A stretch of DNA of 64,000 nucleotides from positions 2,108,001-2,172,000 of the forward strand of contig NZ_AP023356.1 in NCBI RefSeq assembly GCF_018324205.1. Direction: 5' to 3'. The notes beneath the pieces are model-generated. The model was not told the DNA's origin. It did no database searches and was given only the letters and a program-made list of their open reading frames with translations. Of the stretch, positions 8,602-17,461 are shown piece by piece. Both the position numbers and the translations under genes were made by a program. Within the stretch, counting starts at the first letter, position 1. Every line of letters begins with the position of its first letter. This stretch comes from Actinoplanes ianthinogenes. GTDB lineage: Bacteria > Actinomycetota > Actinomycetes > Mycobacteriales > Micromonosporaceae.

Positions 8602-10497
8602 GTGAGTCTCACGGTCGACGAGTTCAGCGAGTGGAACCAGCAGCAGCTCAACCGGCACCCGGTGACCCGGCGGTCGCTGCTGCTGGCGGCTATGGCGGCG
8701 GGTCTGGGCGGCTGCGCCCACGACCAGTTCCACCTGGCCGCGCGGGCGTTCGCGGCCGGGGGCGGCACCAGCGGCGCGGCCGGCGTGGTGGTCTCCGGCA
8801 GACACCTGTCGTTCCTGCCGGGGGCCGGTGACATACCCCGCGACGCGATGGCGGTCACCGCGCAGCTGGTCAGCAAGACCGGGTCGCTGCCGGCCAAGCT
8901 GCGCGCCTTCGTCGACGTGGGTGACGCGCCCGGGGCGTACGGCACCCGGGTCGAGGCCGGGATCAAGCACCTGGTCGGGCAGTACGCCATCCCGGGCGGC
9001 CCGGCCGGCAGCCAGTTCTACGCCAAGGCCGCCATCAAGGGCCTCAAGCCGAACACGGTCTACCACTACCGGGTACGCCTGTCCGACGGCACGGTCAGCG
9101 GCGACGCGCATTTCACCACCGCGCCGGAGTCCGCGAAACCGTTCACGTTCACCGCGTTCGCCGACGTCGGCACCAACACGGCGCCCAAGGATCCGGCGTA
9201 CGCCTGGACGAAGCCGCACGCCGGCTGGCCGAAGGGAATCTTCGACAACAACGCGTACGGGGCGGCCGACCCGATCGCCGGGAAGTACGCGACCGACAAG
9301 ACGCCGGCCGCCACGATCACCAAGCTGATGGGCACCCAGCGGCCCGCGTTCACCCTGCTCGCCGGGGACATCTGTTACGCGAATCCGTCCGGGACCGGGC
9401 TGCCGGCCGACGACACCACCGCGCTGACCGGTAAGGCCCCGGCCGGGAAGAACCTGTTCAACCCGTACGTCTGGGATGTCTTCCTGAATCAGATCGAACC
9501 GCAGGCGGCCTTCACGCCGTGGATGTTCGCGACCGGCAACCACGACATGGAGCCGGTGTACGGCAACACGACCTACCTGGGCGGCAGCCCCACGCACGGG
9601 TACGGCGGGCACGTGCAGCGCCTGGACTTCCCGGCCACCGGCCCGAAGGGGTGCCCGTCGGTCTACCGCTTCGTCTACGGCAACGTCGGCGTCATCTCGC
9701 TGGACGCCAACGAGCTGTCCTGGGAGCTCCAGTCGAACACCGGGTACTCCGGCGGCGCGCAGCTCACCTGGCTGACCTCGACGCTCAAGGCCTGGCGGGC
9801 GGCCGGGTCGGGGGTGGACTTCATCGTGGCGTTCTTCCACCACTGCGCGTTCTCCACCGCGCACAACCACGCCTCGGACGGCGGGGTTCGGGCCGCGGTC
9901 GACCCGCTGTTCACGAAGTACCAGGTGGACCTGGCGGTGCAGGGGCACAACCACCTGTTCGAGCGGACCGACCCGATCCGCAACGGCAAGCGGACCAAGG
10001 CGGCCCCGGACGGCGCGACGGTGCATCCGGCGCGGGACGGGGTGACGTACGTCTGTGTCGGGTCCGGCGGCCGTCCGCGCTACCCGTTCCGCCCGGCGCC
10101 GGGCCCGGACGCGCCCGCCCCCGCTGGGGTCACCCCGAAGGGCGAGCGGAAGCTGCCCGAGGGTCAGCGCTATCGCGGGCACAAGCCGAGCGGCAAGGAG
10201 AACACCTCCTCGACGGTGGACAACAGCTACTTCTGGACCAAGGAGAAGGGCAAGCCGAAGAAGGGCAAGGGCGCGCCGACCGGGGCCCGGGTGCCCGAGT
10301 CGGTGGACTGGTCGCAGGTCCGCTACGACGGCTACGCGTTCATCGCGGTCGATGTCGCGCCGCCCGCAGCGACCGGCGGCAGCACCACGATGACGGTGCG
10401 TACGCTCGCGGATGCCCTGCCCGGAAGCGGTAAACCATACAGCGAGATCGATCGCATCGTGCTGACGCGCACCTCCGGGCTGACCATCGCCCAGTAG
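8602..10497 (+). CDS. Exported purple-acid-phosphatase-like metallophosphoesterase, predicted lipoprotein
   Basis: 631 residues. The N-terminus has a twin-arginine-type signal ('TRRSLLLAAMAAGLGG') ending in a lipobox with Cys38, so it is probably anchored outside the cell membrane. A fibronectin-like N-terminal domain precedes the calcineurin-type core, which has Asp256 in 'AGDICYA', 'GNHD' at 312-315, 'FHH' in 'VAFFHHCAF', and 'GHNH' at 448-451. These are the dinuclear-metal ligands of purple acid phosphatases. A Lys/Gly-rich insert 'EKGKPKKGKG' lies near the C-terminus. It likely hydrolyses phosphomonoesters or diesters for phosphate supply. GTG 8602 is preferred over GTG 8593 from the -10 spacing. 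Confidence 0.8.
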   Translation: MSLTVDEFSEWNQQQLNRHPVTRRSLLLAAMAAGLGGCAHDQFHLAARAFAAGGGTSGAAGVVVSGRHLSFLPGAGDIPRDAMAVTAQLVSKTGSLPAKLRAFVDVGDAPGAYGTRVEAGIKHLVGQYAIPGGPAGSQFYAKAAIKGLKPNTVYHYRVRLSDGTVSGDAHFTTAPESAKPFTFTAFADVGTNTAPKDPAYAWTKPHAGWPKGIFDNNAYGAADPIAGKYATDKTPAATITKLMGTQRPAFTLLAGDICYANPSGTGLPADDTTALTGKAPAGKNLFNPYVWDVFLNQIEPQAAFTPWMFATGNHDMEPVYGNTTYLGGSPTHGYGGHVQRLDFPATGPKGCPSVYRFVYGNVGVISLDANELSWELQSNTGYSGGAQLTWLTSTLKAWRAAGSGVDFIVAFFHHCAFSTAHNHASDGGVRAAVDPLFTKYQVDLAVQGHNHLFERTDPIRNGKRTKAAPDGATVHPARDGVTYVCVGSGGRPRYPFRPAPGPDAPAPAGVTPKGERKLPEGQRYRGHKPSGKENTSSTVDNSYFWTKEKGKPKKGKGAPTGARVPESVDWSQVRYDGYAFIAVDVAPPAATGGSTTMTVRTLADALPGSGKPYSEIDRIVLTRTSGLTIAQ

Positions 10498-10581
10498 AAC
10501 CACGGTCCACAGGGGACCGACAAGATCGCCCAACGTTGTTATCGTGATGCCCTCCGTTACCGGCAGACGGGACGCGATGGG

Positions 10582-11238
10582 ATGGGCGGGACACGTGCTT
10601 TGGTGGTGACCTCGGCCGCGGTCGCGCTCACCGCGGGCGCGATGCTGCTCGAGACGCCCGGCGCGCTGCTCACCTCGATCGTCGCGGTGCTCGGCGCCGC
10701 CACGATCGGTTACCTCAGCCAGAGCGGGCCGGGCCGGTGGCGCCGCCCGGAGCCGACGCTCGCCACGACCGTCCCGGTCAGCCACACCGTCCGGATCCAG
10801 GACCACGACTACGTGACGCTCGCCGACGGTGACCGGCTCGCCGACGTGCCGGCCGGTGGGCACACCGTGCGGCTCGCGGTGACCGGGCTGTCGCCGGTCC
10901 CGGTGCTGCTCACCGGGCTGCGCGCCGAGGTGCTCAGCCGCTCCGGCGCGACCGGGGAGCTGTCCCGGCACGCGGCGGCCGCGCCGCCGGTGCGGCACTT
11001 CGAGGTGCGCCTCGACGAGCGGCCGCCGCGGGTGCGGGCGCTCGGCGAGACCGACTTCCCGGTCCGGCTGGACCACCACGAGACGGAGGTGTTCGACTTG
11101 GCGGTGCTGACCGACAGCGGCGACGTGCGGTGGCGGCTCTGGCTCGGCTGGTCGTGCGGGACACGGACCGGGGACGTCCGGGTCGACCTGGCCGGGCAGC
11201 CGTTCCGCACCGCCGCCCGGCACGGCATCCCAGGCTGA
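10582..11238 (+). CDS. Hypothetical membrane-anchored protein, 218 aa
   Basis: Not recognised. Two hydrophobic helices lie near the N-terminus (about residues 5-20 and 30-46), followed by a basic 'GPGRWRRPEP' stop-transfer and a beta-rich C-terminal domain of about 150 residues. It has no catalytic motif. It is followed 5 nt later by a gene with the same plan (membrane segments, then a similar beta domain), suggesting the two products work together at the membrane. The C-terminal region carries 'AARHGIPG', echoed as 'VAAHGIPADSG' in the downstream protein, so the two share a domain. Confidence 0.5.
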   Translation: MGGTRALVVTSAAVALTAGAMLLETPGALLTSIVAVLGAATIGYLSQSGPGRWRRPEPTLATTVPVSHTVRIQDHDYVTLADGDRLADVPAGGHTVRLAVTGLSPVPVLLTGLRAEVLSRSGATGELSRHAAAAPPVRHFEVRLDERPPRVRALGETDFPVRLDHHETEVFDLAVLTDSGDVRWRLWLGWSCGTRTGDVRVDLAGQPFRTAARHGIPG

Positions 11239-11243
11239 TCGAC

Positions 11244-12878
11244 ATGGGCGGGCGGGGGCACACGTTCTGGTACAGCGCCGGGCTCCCCGCCGTCGCGGGC
11301 TCGGTGCTGCTGGCCGCCGGCCGGGTCACCGCCTGGCCGGCGTGGCTGGGCGTGGTCGCGGTGGCCGGTCTCTCCGGTGCCGTCGCGCTGCGCCGCCGGG
11401 CGCCGGCACAGCCGGACGAGCAGCCGCTGTACGTCATGCAGCGGCCGCTGCGGACCGTCGCCGCGCACGGCATCCCGGCGGACTCCGGGTACACGCTGCT
11501 GCTGACCAGCCGGACGCACGCCGCGGTGATCCTGGCGCCGGGCGGGGCGACCGGGCCGGAGGGGCGCTGGATCCCCGGCACCGGGCACAACCTGACGCTC
11601 ACGGTGAGCGCGCCCGAGGCGGAGGCGGTCACCGTACGCTCGCTGGCCGCCACCGTGCTCGCCACCGCCCCGTTCCCCGGCCCGACCGGTCTGAGCGTGA
11701 TCTCGCGCCGGATGCCCGACCTGGTGGCCGGCCCCGGCCTGCTCGAGTCGTTGCAGCGCTCGGTCGCCGCGTACCGTCCGCTGCCGATGCCGGACGCCGC
11801 GATCCTGCTCGACGACCAGCCCCCGGCCGTGGCCGCCCTCGGCGCCGCCGAGCGCCCGCCCCTGCTCGTCCCGGCGGCCGAGTCCCGCAGCGTGGCGTTC
11901 GCCCCGGTCACCGAGTGGCACGGCTGGCTGCGCTGGCGGCTGACCGCCGAGATCGACTGCGCGGGCCGGACCGACACCGTGCACTGGGACCTGGACGTCA
12001 CCGCGGCCTGCGGCGGCCTCGGCGCCGCGGTCTACGAGCTGTTCCCCGACCACTGGGACCCGGCGAACGAGCATCCCGGCGCCGACGACTATCCGGAGAT
12101 CGTCGACCTGGCCGGGCACGGTGTGCGGAGCGCCTCGGCCCGCCCGGCACCCGACCCGGAGCCGGCCGAGGCCGCCGAGCTGCGCGAGAAGGCGGAGGCC
12201 GAGCACGAGGCCGGGCAGGACGAGGCCGCCGCCGACCTGTGGCGGGCCGCGGCCGAGTCCGGCAGCGGACCGGCCGCGTACGCCCTCGGCGTCACCCTGC
12301 GCCGGGCCGGCGACCTGGACCGGGCCGCCGAATGGCTGCGCCGGGCCGCCCGCCGCCGGGTCCTCCCGGCCTGCAACGACCTGGGCGCGGTCGAGCTGGC
12401 CCGCGGGCACACCGACGCGGCCGAGGCCTGGTTCCGCCGGGCCATGGACGAGGGTGACTGGACCGCGGTGGTGAACCTGGCCGCCGTCGCCCAGCTGCGG
12501 GGCCGCGCCGACGAGGCCGAGCAGCTGCTGCGCCCGGCCCACCGGATGCACGCCGATCGGGCGCCGGACGCCCTCGCCCGGCTGCTGACCGGGCAGGGCC
12601 GGCTGGACGAGGCGGAGGAGCTGCTGGTCCGGGACGCCGAGGGGCCGGCGGTGACCGGGCCGATGCCGTCCGAGCCGCACTACGCCCGGCTGCTCCGGCT
12701 CGCCGAGTTCCTGGCCAACGTACGCCACGATCCGCGGGCCGCCGACGTGCTGCGCACCGCCCTGACCGAGCCTGACGTCCCGCGGGACGCGGCCGACCGG
12801 GCCCGCGCCGCGCTGAGCCACCTCGCGGATATTGGATCTTCCCAAGGCGGGGTGCGGATTCCTAGCGTGTGGCCATGA
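11244..12878 (+). CDS. Membrane-anchored protein with TPR/Sel1-like repeats
   Basis: 544 residues. N-terminal hydrophobic helices ('AGLPAVAGSVLLAAG', 'WPAWLGVVAVAGLSGAVAL') lead to a beta-rich domain like that of the preceding gene. From about residue 310 come four to five TPR/Sel1-type helical repeats ('AAADLWRAAAESGSGPAAYALG', 'DRAAEWLRRAARRRVLPACNDLG', 'DAAEAWFRRAMDEGDWTAVVNLA'). Such repeats bind other proteins. Its TGA stop overlaps the ATG of the next gene (ATGA), and that gene's own -10 hexamer lies inside this coding region. Function unknown. Confidence 0.6.
   Translation: MGGRGHTFWYSAGLPAVAGSVLLAAGRVTAWPAWLGVVAVAGLSGAVALRRRAPAQPDEQPLYVMQRPLRTVAAHGIPADSGYTLLLTSRTHAAVILAPGGATGPEGRWIPGTGHNLTLTVSAPEAEAVTVRSLAATVLATAPFPGPTGLSVISRRMPDLVAGPGLLESLQRSVAAYRPLPMPDAAILLDDQPPAVAALGAAERPPLLVPAAESRSVAFAPVTEWHGWLRWRLTAEIDCAGRTDTVHWDLDVTAACGGLGAAVYELFPDHWDPANEHPGADDYPEIVDLAGHGVRSASARPAPDPEPAEAAELREKAEAEHEAGQDEAAADLWRAAAESGSGPAAYALGVTLRRAGDLDRAAEWLRRAARRRVLPACNDLGAVELARGHTDAAEAWFRRAMDEGDWTAVVNLAAVAQLRGRADEAEQLLRPAHRMHADRAPDALARLLTGQGRLDEAEELLVRDAEGPAVTGPMPSEPHYARLLRLAEFLANVRHDPRAADVLRTALTEPDVPRDAADRARAALSHLADIGSSQGGVRIPSVWP
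12863..12868 (+). promoter_or_regulatory. -10 hexamer TAGCGT of a leaderless promoter inside the upstream gene
   Basis: TAGCGT ends 6 nt before ATG 12875 and lies within the last codons of the TPR-repeat gene. Confidence 0.55.
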
Positions 12879-13672
12879 CGCGCACGGCAGAGGTCAACGG
12901 GATCACGGTCAGCTTCGACGACGCCGGCATCGGCCCGGCCTTCGTCCTGGTCCACGGGCACCCGTTCGACCGCTCGATGTGGCGGCCGCAGGTGGCCTCG
13001 CTCACCGCCGCCGGCTACCGGGTGATCACCGCCGACCTGCGCGGCTACGGGCGGTCCACGGTGGTGCCCGGGCTGACCACTCTGGAGACGTTCGCCCGGG
13101 ACACCTTCGCCCTGGTCGACCACCTGGCCATCGACGACGAGGTGGTGCTGGCCGGCCTGTCGATGGGCGGGCAGATCGCGATGGAGTGCTACCGCCTCTT
13201 CCCGGACCGCATCTGCGGCCTGGTGCTGGCCGACACGTTCCCGCAGGGCGAGACCCCGGAGGGCCACGCCCACCGCAACCGGGTCGCCGACCAGCTGCTG
13301 GCCGAGGGCATGACCGGTTACGTCACCGAGAACCTGTCGAAGATGCTCGCCGCCTACAACGTCGAGGCGATGCCGGACGTGGCCGCGCACGTGCGCACCA
13401 TGATGCTCAACGCCCCGCCGGCCGGCGCCGCGGCGGCCCTGCGCGGCCGCGCCGAACGCCAGGACTACCAGGAGCTGCTGACCAAGGTGTCGGTGCCGAC
13501 ACTGGTGGTGGTCGGCCGCGACGACGAGTTCACCCCGGTCGCCGACGCGGAGCTGATGCACCGCCTGATCCCGGACTCGACGCTCGCGGTGATCGACGGC
13601 GCGGGCCACCTGCCGAACCTGGAGCAGCCGGCCGCCTTCAACGCCGCCCTCCACGCCTTCCTCGACCAGTAG
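12875..13672 (+). CDS. Alpha/beta-fold hydrolase
   Basis: The 265-residue cytoplasmic alpha/beta hydrolase shows oxyanion 'VHGHPFD', nucleophile elbow 'GLSMGG' (Ser96), acid Asp in 'VGRDDEFTP' and base His in 'GAGHLPNLE'. The overall pattern is that of carboxylesterases, 3-oxoadipate enol-lactonase-like hydrolases and non-haem peroxidase relatives. The substrate cannot be assigned. It overlaps the upstream stop by 4 nt but also has its own promoter-like hexamer, so it may be expressed both ways. Confidence 0.8.
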   Translation: MTRTAEVNGITVSFDDAGIGPAFVLVHGHPFDRSMWRPQVASLTAAGYRVITADLRGYGRSTVVPGLTTLETFARDTFALVDHLAIDDEVVLAGLSMGGQIAMECYRLFPDRICGLVLADTFPQGETPEGHAHRNRVADQLLAEGMTGYVTENLSKMLAAYNVEAMPDVAAHVRTMMLNAPPAGAAAALRGRAERQDYQELLTKVSVPTLVVVGRDDEFTPVADAELMHRLIPDSTLAVIDGAGHLPNLEQPAAFNAALHAFLDQ

Positions 13673-13765
13673 TCCCTCCGGGGCCGCCTGCCGGCCTGCT
13701 AGCCACCCGATGGCCCGGCCCCACCTCTATCGAGACGACTGCCTTACCCGGGCGAGGGCCGTCGG

Positions 13766-13771
13766 TAGATT
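13766..13771 (+). promoter_or_regulatory. -10 hexamer TAGATT of a leaderless promoter
   Basis: TAGATT ends exactly 7 nt before GTG 13779, moving the start 69 nt downstream of the first in-frame ATG (13710). Confidence 0.55.
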
Positions 13772-13778
13772 TGCCGGC

Positions 13779-14993
13779 GTGGATCAGAAGGTGTTCACGG
13801 AACGGCTTCTGCGGGCGGCGGAGCGTGCCCGGGAATTCGGGCTGCGCCATGCCCTTGAGGAACTGCCGGACGAGCTGCGGTTCCGGATCCGGCTCAACCA
13901 GTCCTACGACGGGAACGAGCCCCAGCCCGGGGAGCGCCGCTACCCGGCGGACAGCTCGCCGGAGCGGGCCGCCGAGCTGCGCCGCTGCGACCTGGCGACG
14001 GCGGTCGCGGCCCTGTGGCGGGACGGCGCGGTGCCCGAGTGGATCGACCTCAGGGTCCACTCCGCCACCGAGGACACCACGCTGATCGAGGCGGCGTGCT
14101 GCGGCCGGTTCACCACCGACGAGGAGCGGCTCTACCACGCGCAGGGAGGATATCCACCGTTCCAGGCGGTCGGTCCCACCCTGCCGGTGCACTGGGACGG
14201 GGCGTCCCGATTCAGCCTCTACACCAACGCCGAGGTCTGGGATGACGAGGATCTCGCCCAGCTCGGCGGCGCCGCCGAGCACGTCTGGTCGCTCGCCCTG
14301 CCCGCTGACCGGGCCGACGACGTGCCCGCCCTGCCGAACGTCGAGATCATCGAACACGTCACACCCGGCGGGTCGGACTACACCCGCTTCCCACGACTCC
14401 GGCACCTGCGCCTGCGCTTGACCGGCGGCGGCGACGTCCAGCTCGGCGGGCCGTTGCCCGAGTTGCGCGGGCTCACCATCACCGGCCTGCCGGACCATTC
14501 CTGGCCGCAGGCCGAGGTGGTCGCCCAGGCGCCCGGCGTCGAGGCGATCTCGCTGCGCGGCCGCGGCGTCCTGTGGCTCGACGGCGCCTGGCCGCCCGGA
14601 CTGCGCCGGCTCACGCTGGGCGGGACGCGGACCACCGGCCCCGCCCGGCTGCCGGACCGGCTCGGCATGCTGGTGCTGAACCTGCCCGAGGCCGGTGACG
14701 ACGAGATCACGGCGCTGCTGGACGGTGTCGACCGGCTCGGAAACCTGACGCTGCGCGGCACCCGGGTCACCGACGCGCTGCTACCTCTACTGCTCGACCG
14801 ATACCCGCGGACCCACCTCGACCTGGTCGACACCCGGATCAGCCCGGCCGGCCTGGACCGCCTCCGCGCCGCCGGTCCCGCACGAGGCATCCTTCCCCGG
14901 CTTCCGCAGGAACACCTCGGCACCGAGGATCCCTCCGCCGAGGTGTATCTCCGGGCGGCGCGAGAGATCCGCCGGTCGCCGCGGGAGCGCTGA
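13779..14993 (+). CDS. Leucine-rich-repeat-like protein
   Basis: 404 residues, no signal peptide. The first about 180 residues are mixed alpha/beta and unrecognised. The second half has irregular leucine-rich repeats ('LRHLRLRLTGGGDVQLGG', 'LRGLTITGLPDHSW', 'GLRRLTLGGTRTTGPARLPDRLGMLVLN', 'LGNLTLRGTRVTDALL', 'RTHLDLVDTRISPAGLDRL'). LRRs form protein-interaction surfaces. The C-terminus is charged. It is a monocistronic gene under a leaderless promoter. Role unknown. Confidence 0.6.
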   Translation: MDQKVFTERLLRAAERAREFGLRHALEELPDELRFRIRLNQSYDGNEPQPGERRYPADSSPERAAELRRCDLATAVAALWRDGAVPEWIDLRVHSATEDTTLIEAACCGRFTTDEERLYHAQGGYPPFQAVGPTLPVHWDGASRFSLYTNAEVWDDEDLAQLGGAAEHVWSLALPADRADDVPALPNVEIIEHVTPGGSDYTRFPRLRHLRLRLTGGGDVQLGGPLPELRGLTITGLPDHSWPQAEVVAQAPGVEAISLRGRGVLWLDGAWPPGLRRLTLGGTRTTGPARLPDRLGMLVLNLPEAGDDEITALLDGVDRLGNLTLRGTRVTDALLPLLLDRYPRTHLDLVDTRISPAGLDRLRAAGPARGILPRLPQEHLGTEDPSAEVYLRAAREIRRSPRER

Positions 14994-15045
14994 ATTGTCG
15001 TCCCGGCTGCCGCGGGCGGCTACTTGCGGGTAAGGTTCCGCGATC

Positions 15046-15585
15046 GTGAGTGATGTTTCCGTGCAGCCGGGCGAACCGGCCGAGAAGCCCGCGCCGAAGA
15101 AGGCACCGTCCGGGCGCTTCCTGGCGCCGGAGCCCGCGCCGCAACCGGCCCGCGGCTGGCTGCTGCCGGCCCTGATCGCGCTGGTCATCGGGGCGGGCGC
15201 GACCTTCGGCGGGCTGTGGCTGGCCGGCTGGCGCAAGGCGCCCGAGCACCAGTACAACGTGCTGGTGGTCCTGAAGCTGACCGCTACCCAGGAGCAGAAG
15301 GACGCCGCGCAGGCCACCCTGACCGGCCTCCCCGGCCGCACCAGCGACGTCGTGCTGGTCAGCAAGGCCGAGTCGTACGCGAACGCGCAGAAGGTCTACG
15401 CCGGCACCGAGGAGCTCAAGAAGCTCACCGAGGCGACCACCCCGGAGTCGTTCAAGGTGAACAGCACCGCGGTGAGCTTCGACTGCGCCCCGCTCCTGCC
15501 GCTGGCGGAGAACAAGGGCGTCTCCAGCCTGAGCGTCGTCCAGCTCAAGACCGATGACGAGCCCGCGGCGAAGCTCACCTGCTGA
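15046..15585 (+). CDS. Single-pass membrane protein with an FtsX-extracellular-domain-like fold
   Basis: 179 residues: a Pro/Ala/Lys-rich cytoplasmic tail, one transmembrane helix at about 37-61, and an extracellular domain. That domain ('VLKLTATQEQKDAAQATL', 'VVLVSKAESYANAQKVY', 'TTPESFKVN') follows the pattern of the FtsX ectodomain, where a 'residue-pair plus VSKE..Y..F/..P.SF.V' layout is conserved. FtsX itself is a four-helix permease; this protein has only one helix, so it is a stand-alone ectodomain. Cys147 and terminal Cys179 could form a disulfide. A TAAGGT hexamer (15031-15036) lies 9 nt before the GTG start. Confidence 0.6.
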   Translation: MSDVSVQPGEPAEKPAPKKAPSGRFLAPEPAPQPARGWLLPALIALVIGAGATFGGLWLAGWRKAPEHQYNVLVVLKLTATQEQKDAAQATLTGLPGRTSDVVLVSKAESYANAQKVYAGTEELKKLTEATTPESFKVNSTAVSFDCAPLLPLAENKGVSSLSVVQLKTDDEPAAKLTC

Positions 15586-15587
15586 GC

Positions 15588-15617
15588 CACCGGCCGGCGA
15601 GTGATCGCCGGCCGGTG
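15588..15617. terminator. Hairpin between convergent genes
   Basis: A perfect 13-bp stem (15588-15600 with 15605-15617) closes a 4-nt loop, GTGA. It sits between the stops of the FtsX-like gene and rluB and should serve both strands. There is no U-tract, as is usual in high-GC actinobacteria. Confidence 0.7.
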
Positions 15618-15627
15618 ACCCGCCGGG

Positions 15628-16371
15628 TCAGACCTCGTCGCCGACGGCCTTGAACAGGGCGGCGACCTCAGCGTTCGACAAGTGGCGGAAACCGCCCGGG
15701 CGCAGGTCACCGAGGCGGATCGGACCGACCGCGGTCCGGATCAGCCGGGTCACCGGGTGCCCGACCTCGTCCATCATCCGCCGCACGATGTGCTTGCGGC
15801 CCTCGTGCAGGGTGATCTCCACCTGCGCCGTCTTGCCGATCGCGTCGACCAGCCGGAACGTGTCGACCTTGGCCGGGCCGTCCTCCAGCTCGACACCGGC
15901 CTGCAAGCGCCGCCCGACCGTCCGCGGCAGCGGGCCGAGCACCTCGGCCAGGTACGTCTTGGAGACCTCGTACGACGGGTGCATCAGCTTGTGCGCGAGC
16001 GCGCCGTCGTTGGTGAGCAGCAGCAGGCCCTCCGAGTCGGCGTCGAGCCGGCCGACGTGGAACAGCCGCTGCTCGAAGTTGCCCTGGAGGAAGTCGGCGA
16101 GCTCGGTGCGGCCCTTCTCGTCGTCCAGGCTGGCGACCACACCGCGCGGCTTGTTCAACGCGACGTACACCAGCTTGGTGTTGGTGATCACGCGGGCACC
16201 GTCGACGTAGATCTCGGCGGTGGCCGGATCGACCTTGTCGCCGAGCTTGGCGACCCGGCCGTTGACCGTGACGCGGCGCCGGAAGATCAGGTCTTCGCAG
16301 GCGCGGCGGGATCCAACACCGGCCGCGGCCAGGACTTTCTGGAGGCGTTCGGCGGTGTCAGCCTGAGGCAT
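15628..16371 (-). CDS. rluB: 23S rRNA pseudouridine synthase, RluB family
   Basis: About 247 residues: an N-terminal S4 RNA-binding domain ('ERLQKVLAAAGVGSRRACEDLI'), then the RsuA/RluB catalytic domain with the active-site Asp in 'HVGRLDADSEGLLLLTNDG', and 'EGRKHIVRRM' near the C-terminus. It isomerises a uridine in helix 89 of 23S rRNA. It follows scpB, as in other actinobacteria. ATG 16371 is preferred because GGAAGAAG lies just upstream and it overlaps scpB by 14 nt; ATG 16389 is an alternative. Confidence 0.9.
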   Translation of the reverse strand: MPQADTAERLQKVLAAAGVGSRRACEDLIFRRRVTVNGRVAKLGDKVDPATAEIYVDGARVITNTKLVYVALNKPRGVVASLDDEKGRTELADFLQGNFEQRLFHVGRLDADSEGLLLLTNDGALAHKLMHPSYEVSKTYLAEVLGPLPRTVGRRLQAGVELEDGPAKVDTFRLVDAIGKTAQVEITLHEGRKHIVRRMMDEVGHPVTRLIRTAVGPIRLGDLRPGGFRHLSNAEVAALFKAVGDEV

Positions 16372-17461
16372 CGAGCACTTCTTCCACATCGTCGGGCAGG
16401 AATGGAGCGAGCGGCGGCAGCTGATCGACCGAGTTCAGGCCGAGCTTCTCCAGGAACAGAGCGGTCGTCCGGTACAGGTATGCCCCGGTTTCCGGCTCGG
16501 TGCCGCACTCCTCGATCAGGCCGCGAGTGACCAGCGTACGCATCACGCCGTCACAGTTCACACCGCGGATGGCCGAGATGCGCGACCTGGTCACCGGCTG
16601 CTTGTAGGCGACCACGGCGAGTGTCTCCAGTGCCGCCTGGGTCAGCCGCACGGACTGGCCGTCCAGCACGAACCGCTCGACGTAAGCGGCGTACTCCGGC
16701 CGGGTGTAGAGCCGCCAGCCGCCGGCCACGCGGCGCAGGTCGAACCCGTGCCCGGCCGCGGTGTAGCGCGCCGAGATGTCGTCCAGCATCCGGGCCACGC
16801 GCTCGACCGGCTGCTCCAGCACCTCGGCCAGCTTCAGCTCGTTGGTCGGCTCGTCGACGACGAGCAGGATCGCCTCCAGGGCCGCGGCCAGCTCGGCATC
16901 GTCAAGAGCCTTTTCGGTACGGTCGTCGCCGCCCTCCGCGGCCACCCCGTCCCGCGGGCCGGTCGCCTGCGCGGGCACCGCGGGAGCGGGAGCCGCCGGC
17001 TCGGCCGTGACGTCCGCGACACTCTCCGCCGCCACCGGAGCGATACGCTCCGAGGTGTCGTGATATCCCGCCAGATATCCGATTGCCGAAGCCTCATCGA
17101 ACTCCGGCTGGGCCGACGCGGCGACCCGGTCCACCTCCGGCCGGGCGGGCTCGTCGATCGGCGCGCTCTCCGGCTCCACCCCCGGCGCGTCCCCGGCCTC
17201 CTCGACCGACTCGGGCAGCGGCACCTCCGGCTCGATCTCGACCTCGGTCGGCCCCGGCTCGTCCTCCTCCGGCGCCGCCTCCGGAGCGTCGACCGCCTCC
17301 GGCTCCCGATGATCGACCGCCCACGGCTCCCGATCGCCAACGTCCTCGATCTCGTCCGCGTCCGCCTGGAAAACCCGGTCCGGCTCGTCCTGCTTACGCT
17401 CCCACGGCGGCACCCACGCGCCCATCTGCGCGGCCAGGGAGTCGGGACGCTCGTCGCTCAC
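16358..17461 (-). CDS. scpB: Segregation and condensation protein B with long acidic N-terminal extension
   Basis: 367 residues. The C-terminal about 190 residues are ScpB, two winged helices ('LAAALEAILLVVDEPT', 'GGWRLYTRPEYA', 'LTQAALETLAVVAYKQPVTRSRISAIRGVN'), the partner that bridges ScpA and the SMC ATPase head in condensin. About 180 residues of Glu/Pro/Ala-rich, probably disordered sequence precede this domain, far beyond a typical ScpB. The GTG start overlaps the scpA stop (GTGA) and follows AGGAGGAG, so translation is coupled to scpA. Confidence 0.9.
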   Translation of the reverse strand: MSDERPDSLAAQMGAWVPPWERKQDEPDRVFQADADEIEDVGDREPWAVDHREPEAVDAPEAAPEEDEPGPTEVEIEPEVPLPESVEEAGDAPGVEPESAPIDEPARPEVDRVAASAQPEFDEASAIGYLAGYHDTSERIAPVAAESVADVTAEPAAPAPAVPAQATGPRDGVAAEGGDDRTEKALDDAELAAALEAILLVVDEPTNELKLAEVLEQPVERVARMLDDISARYTAAGHGFDLRRVAGGWRLYTRPEYAAYVERFVLDGQSVRLTQAALETLAVVAYKQPVTRSRISAIRGVNCDGVMRTLVTRGLIEECGTEPETGAYLYRTTALFLEKLGLNSVDQLPPLAPFLPDDVEEVLDASG

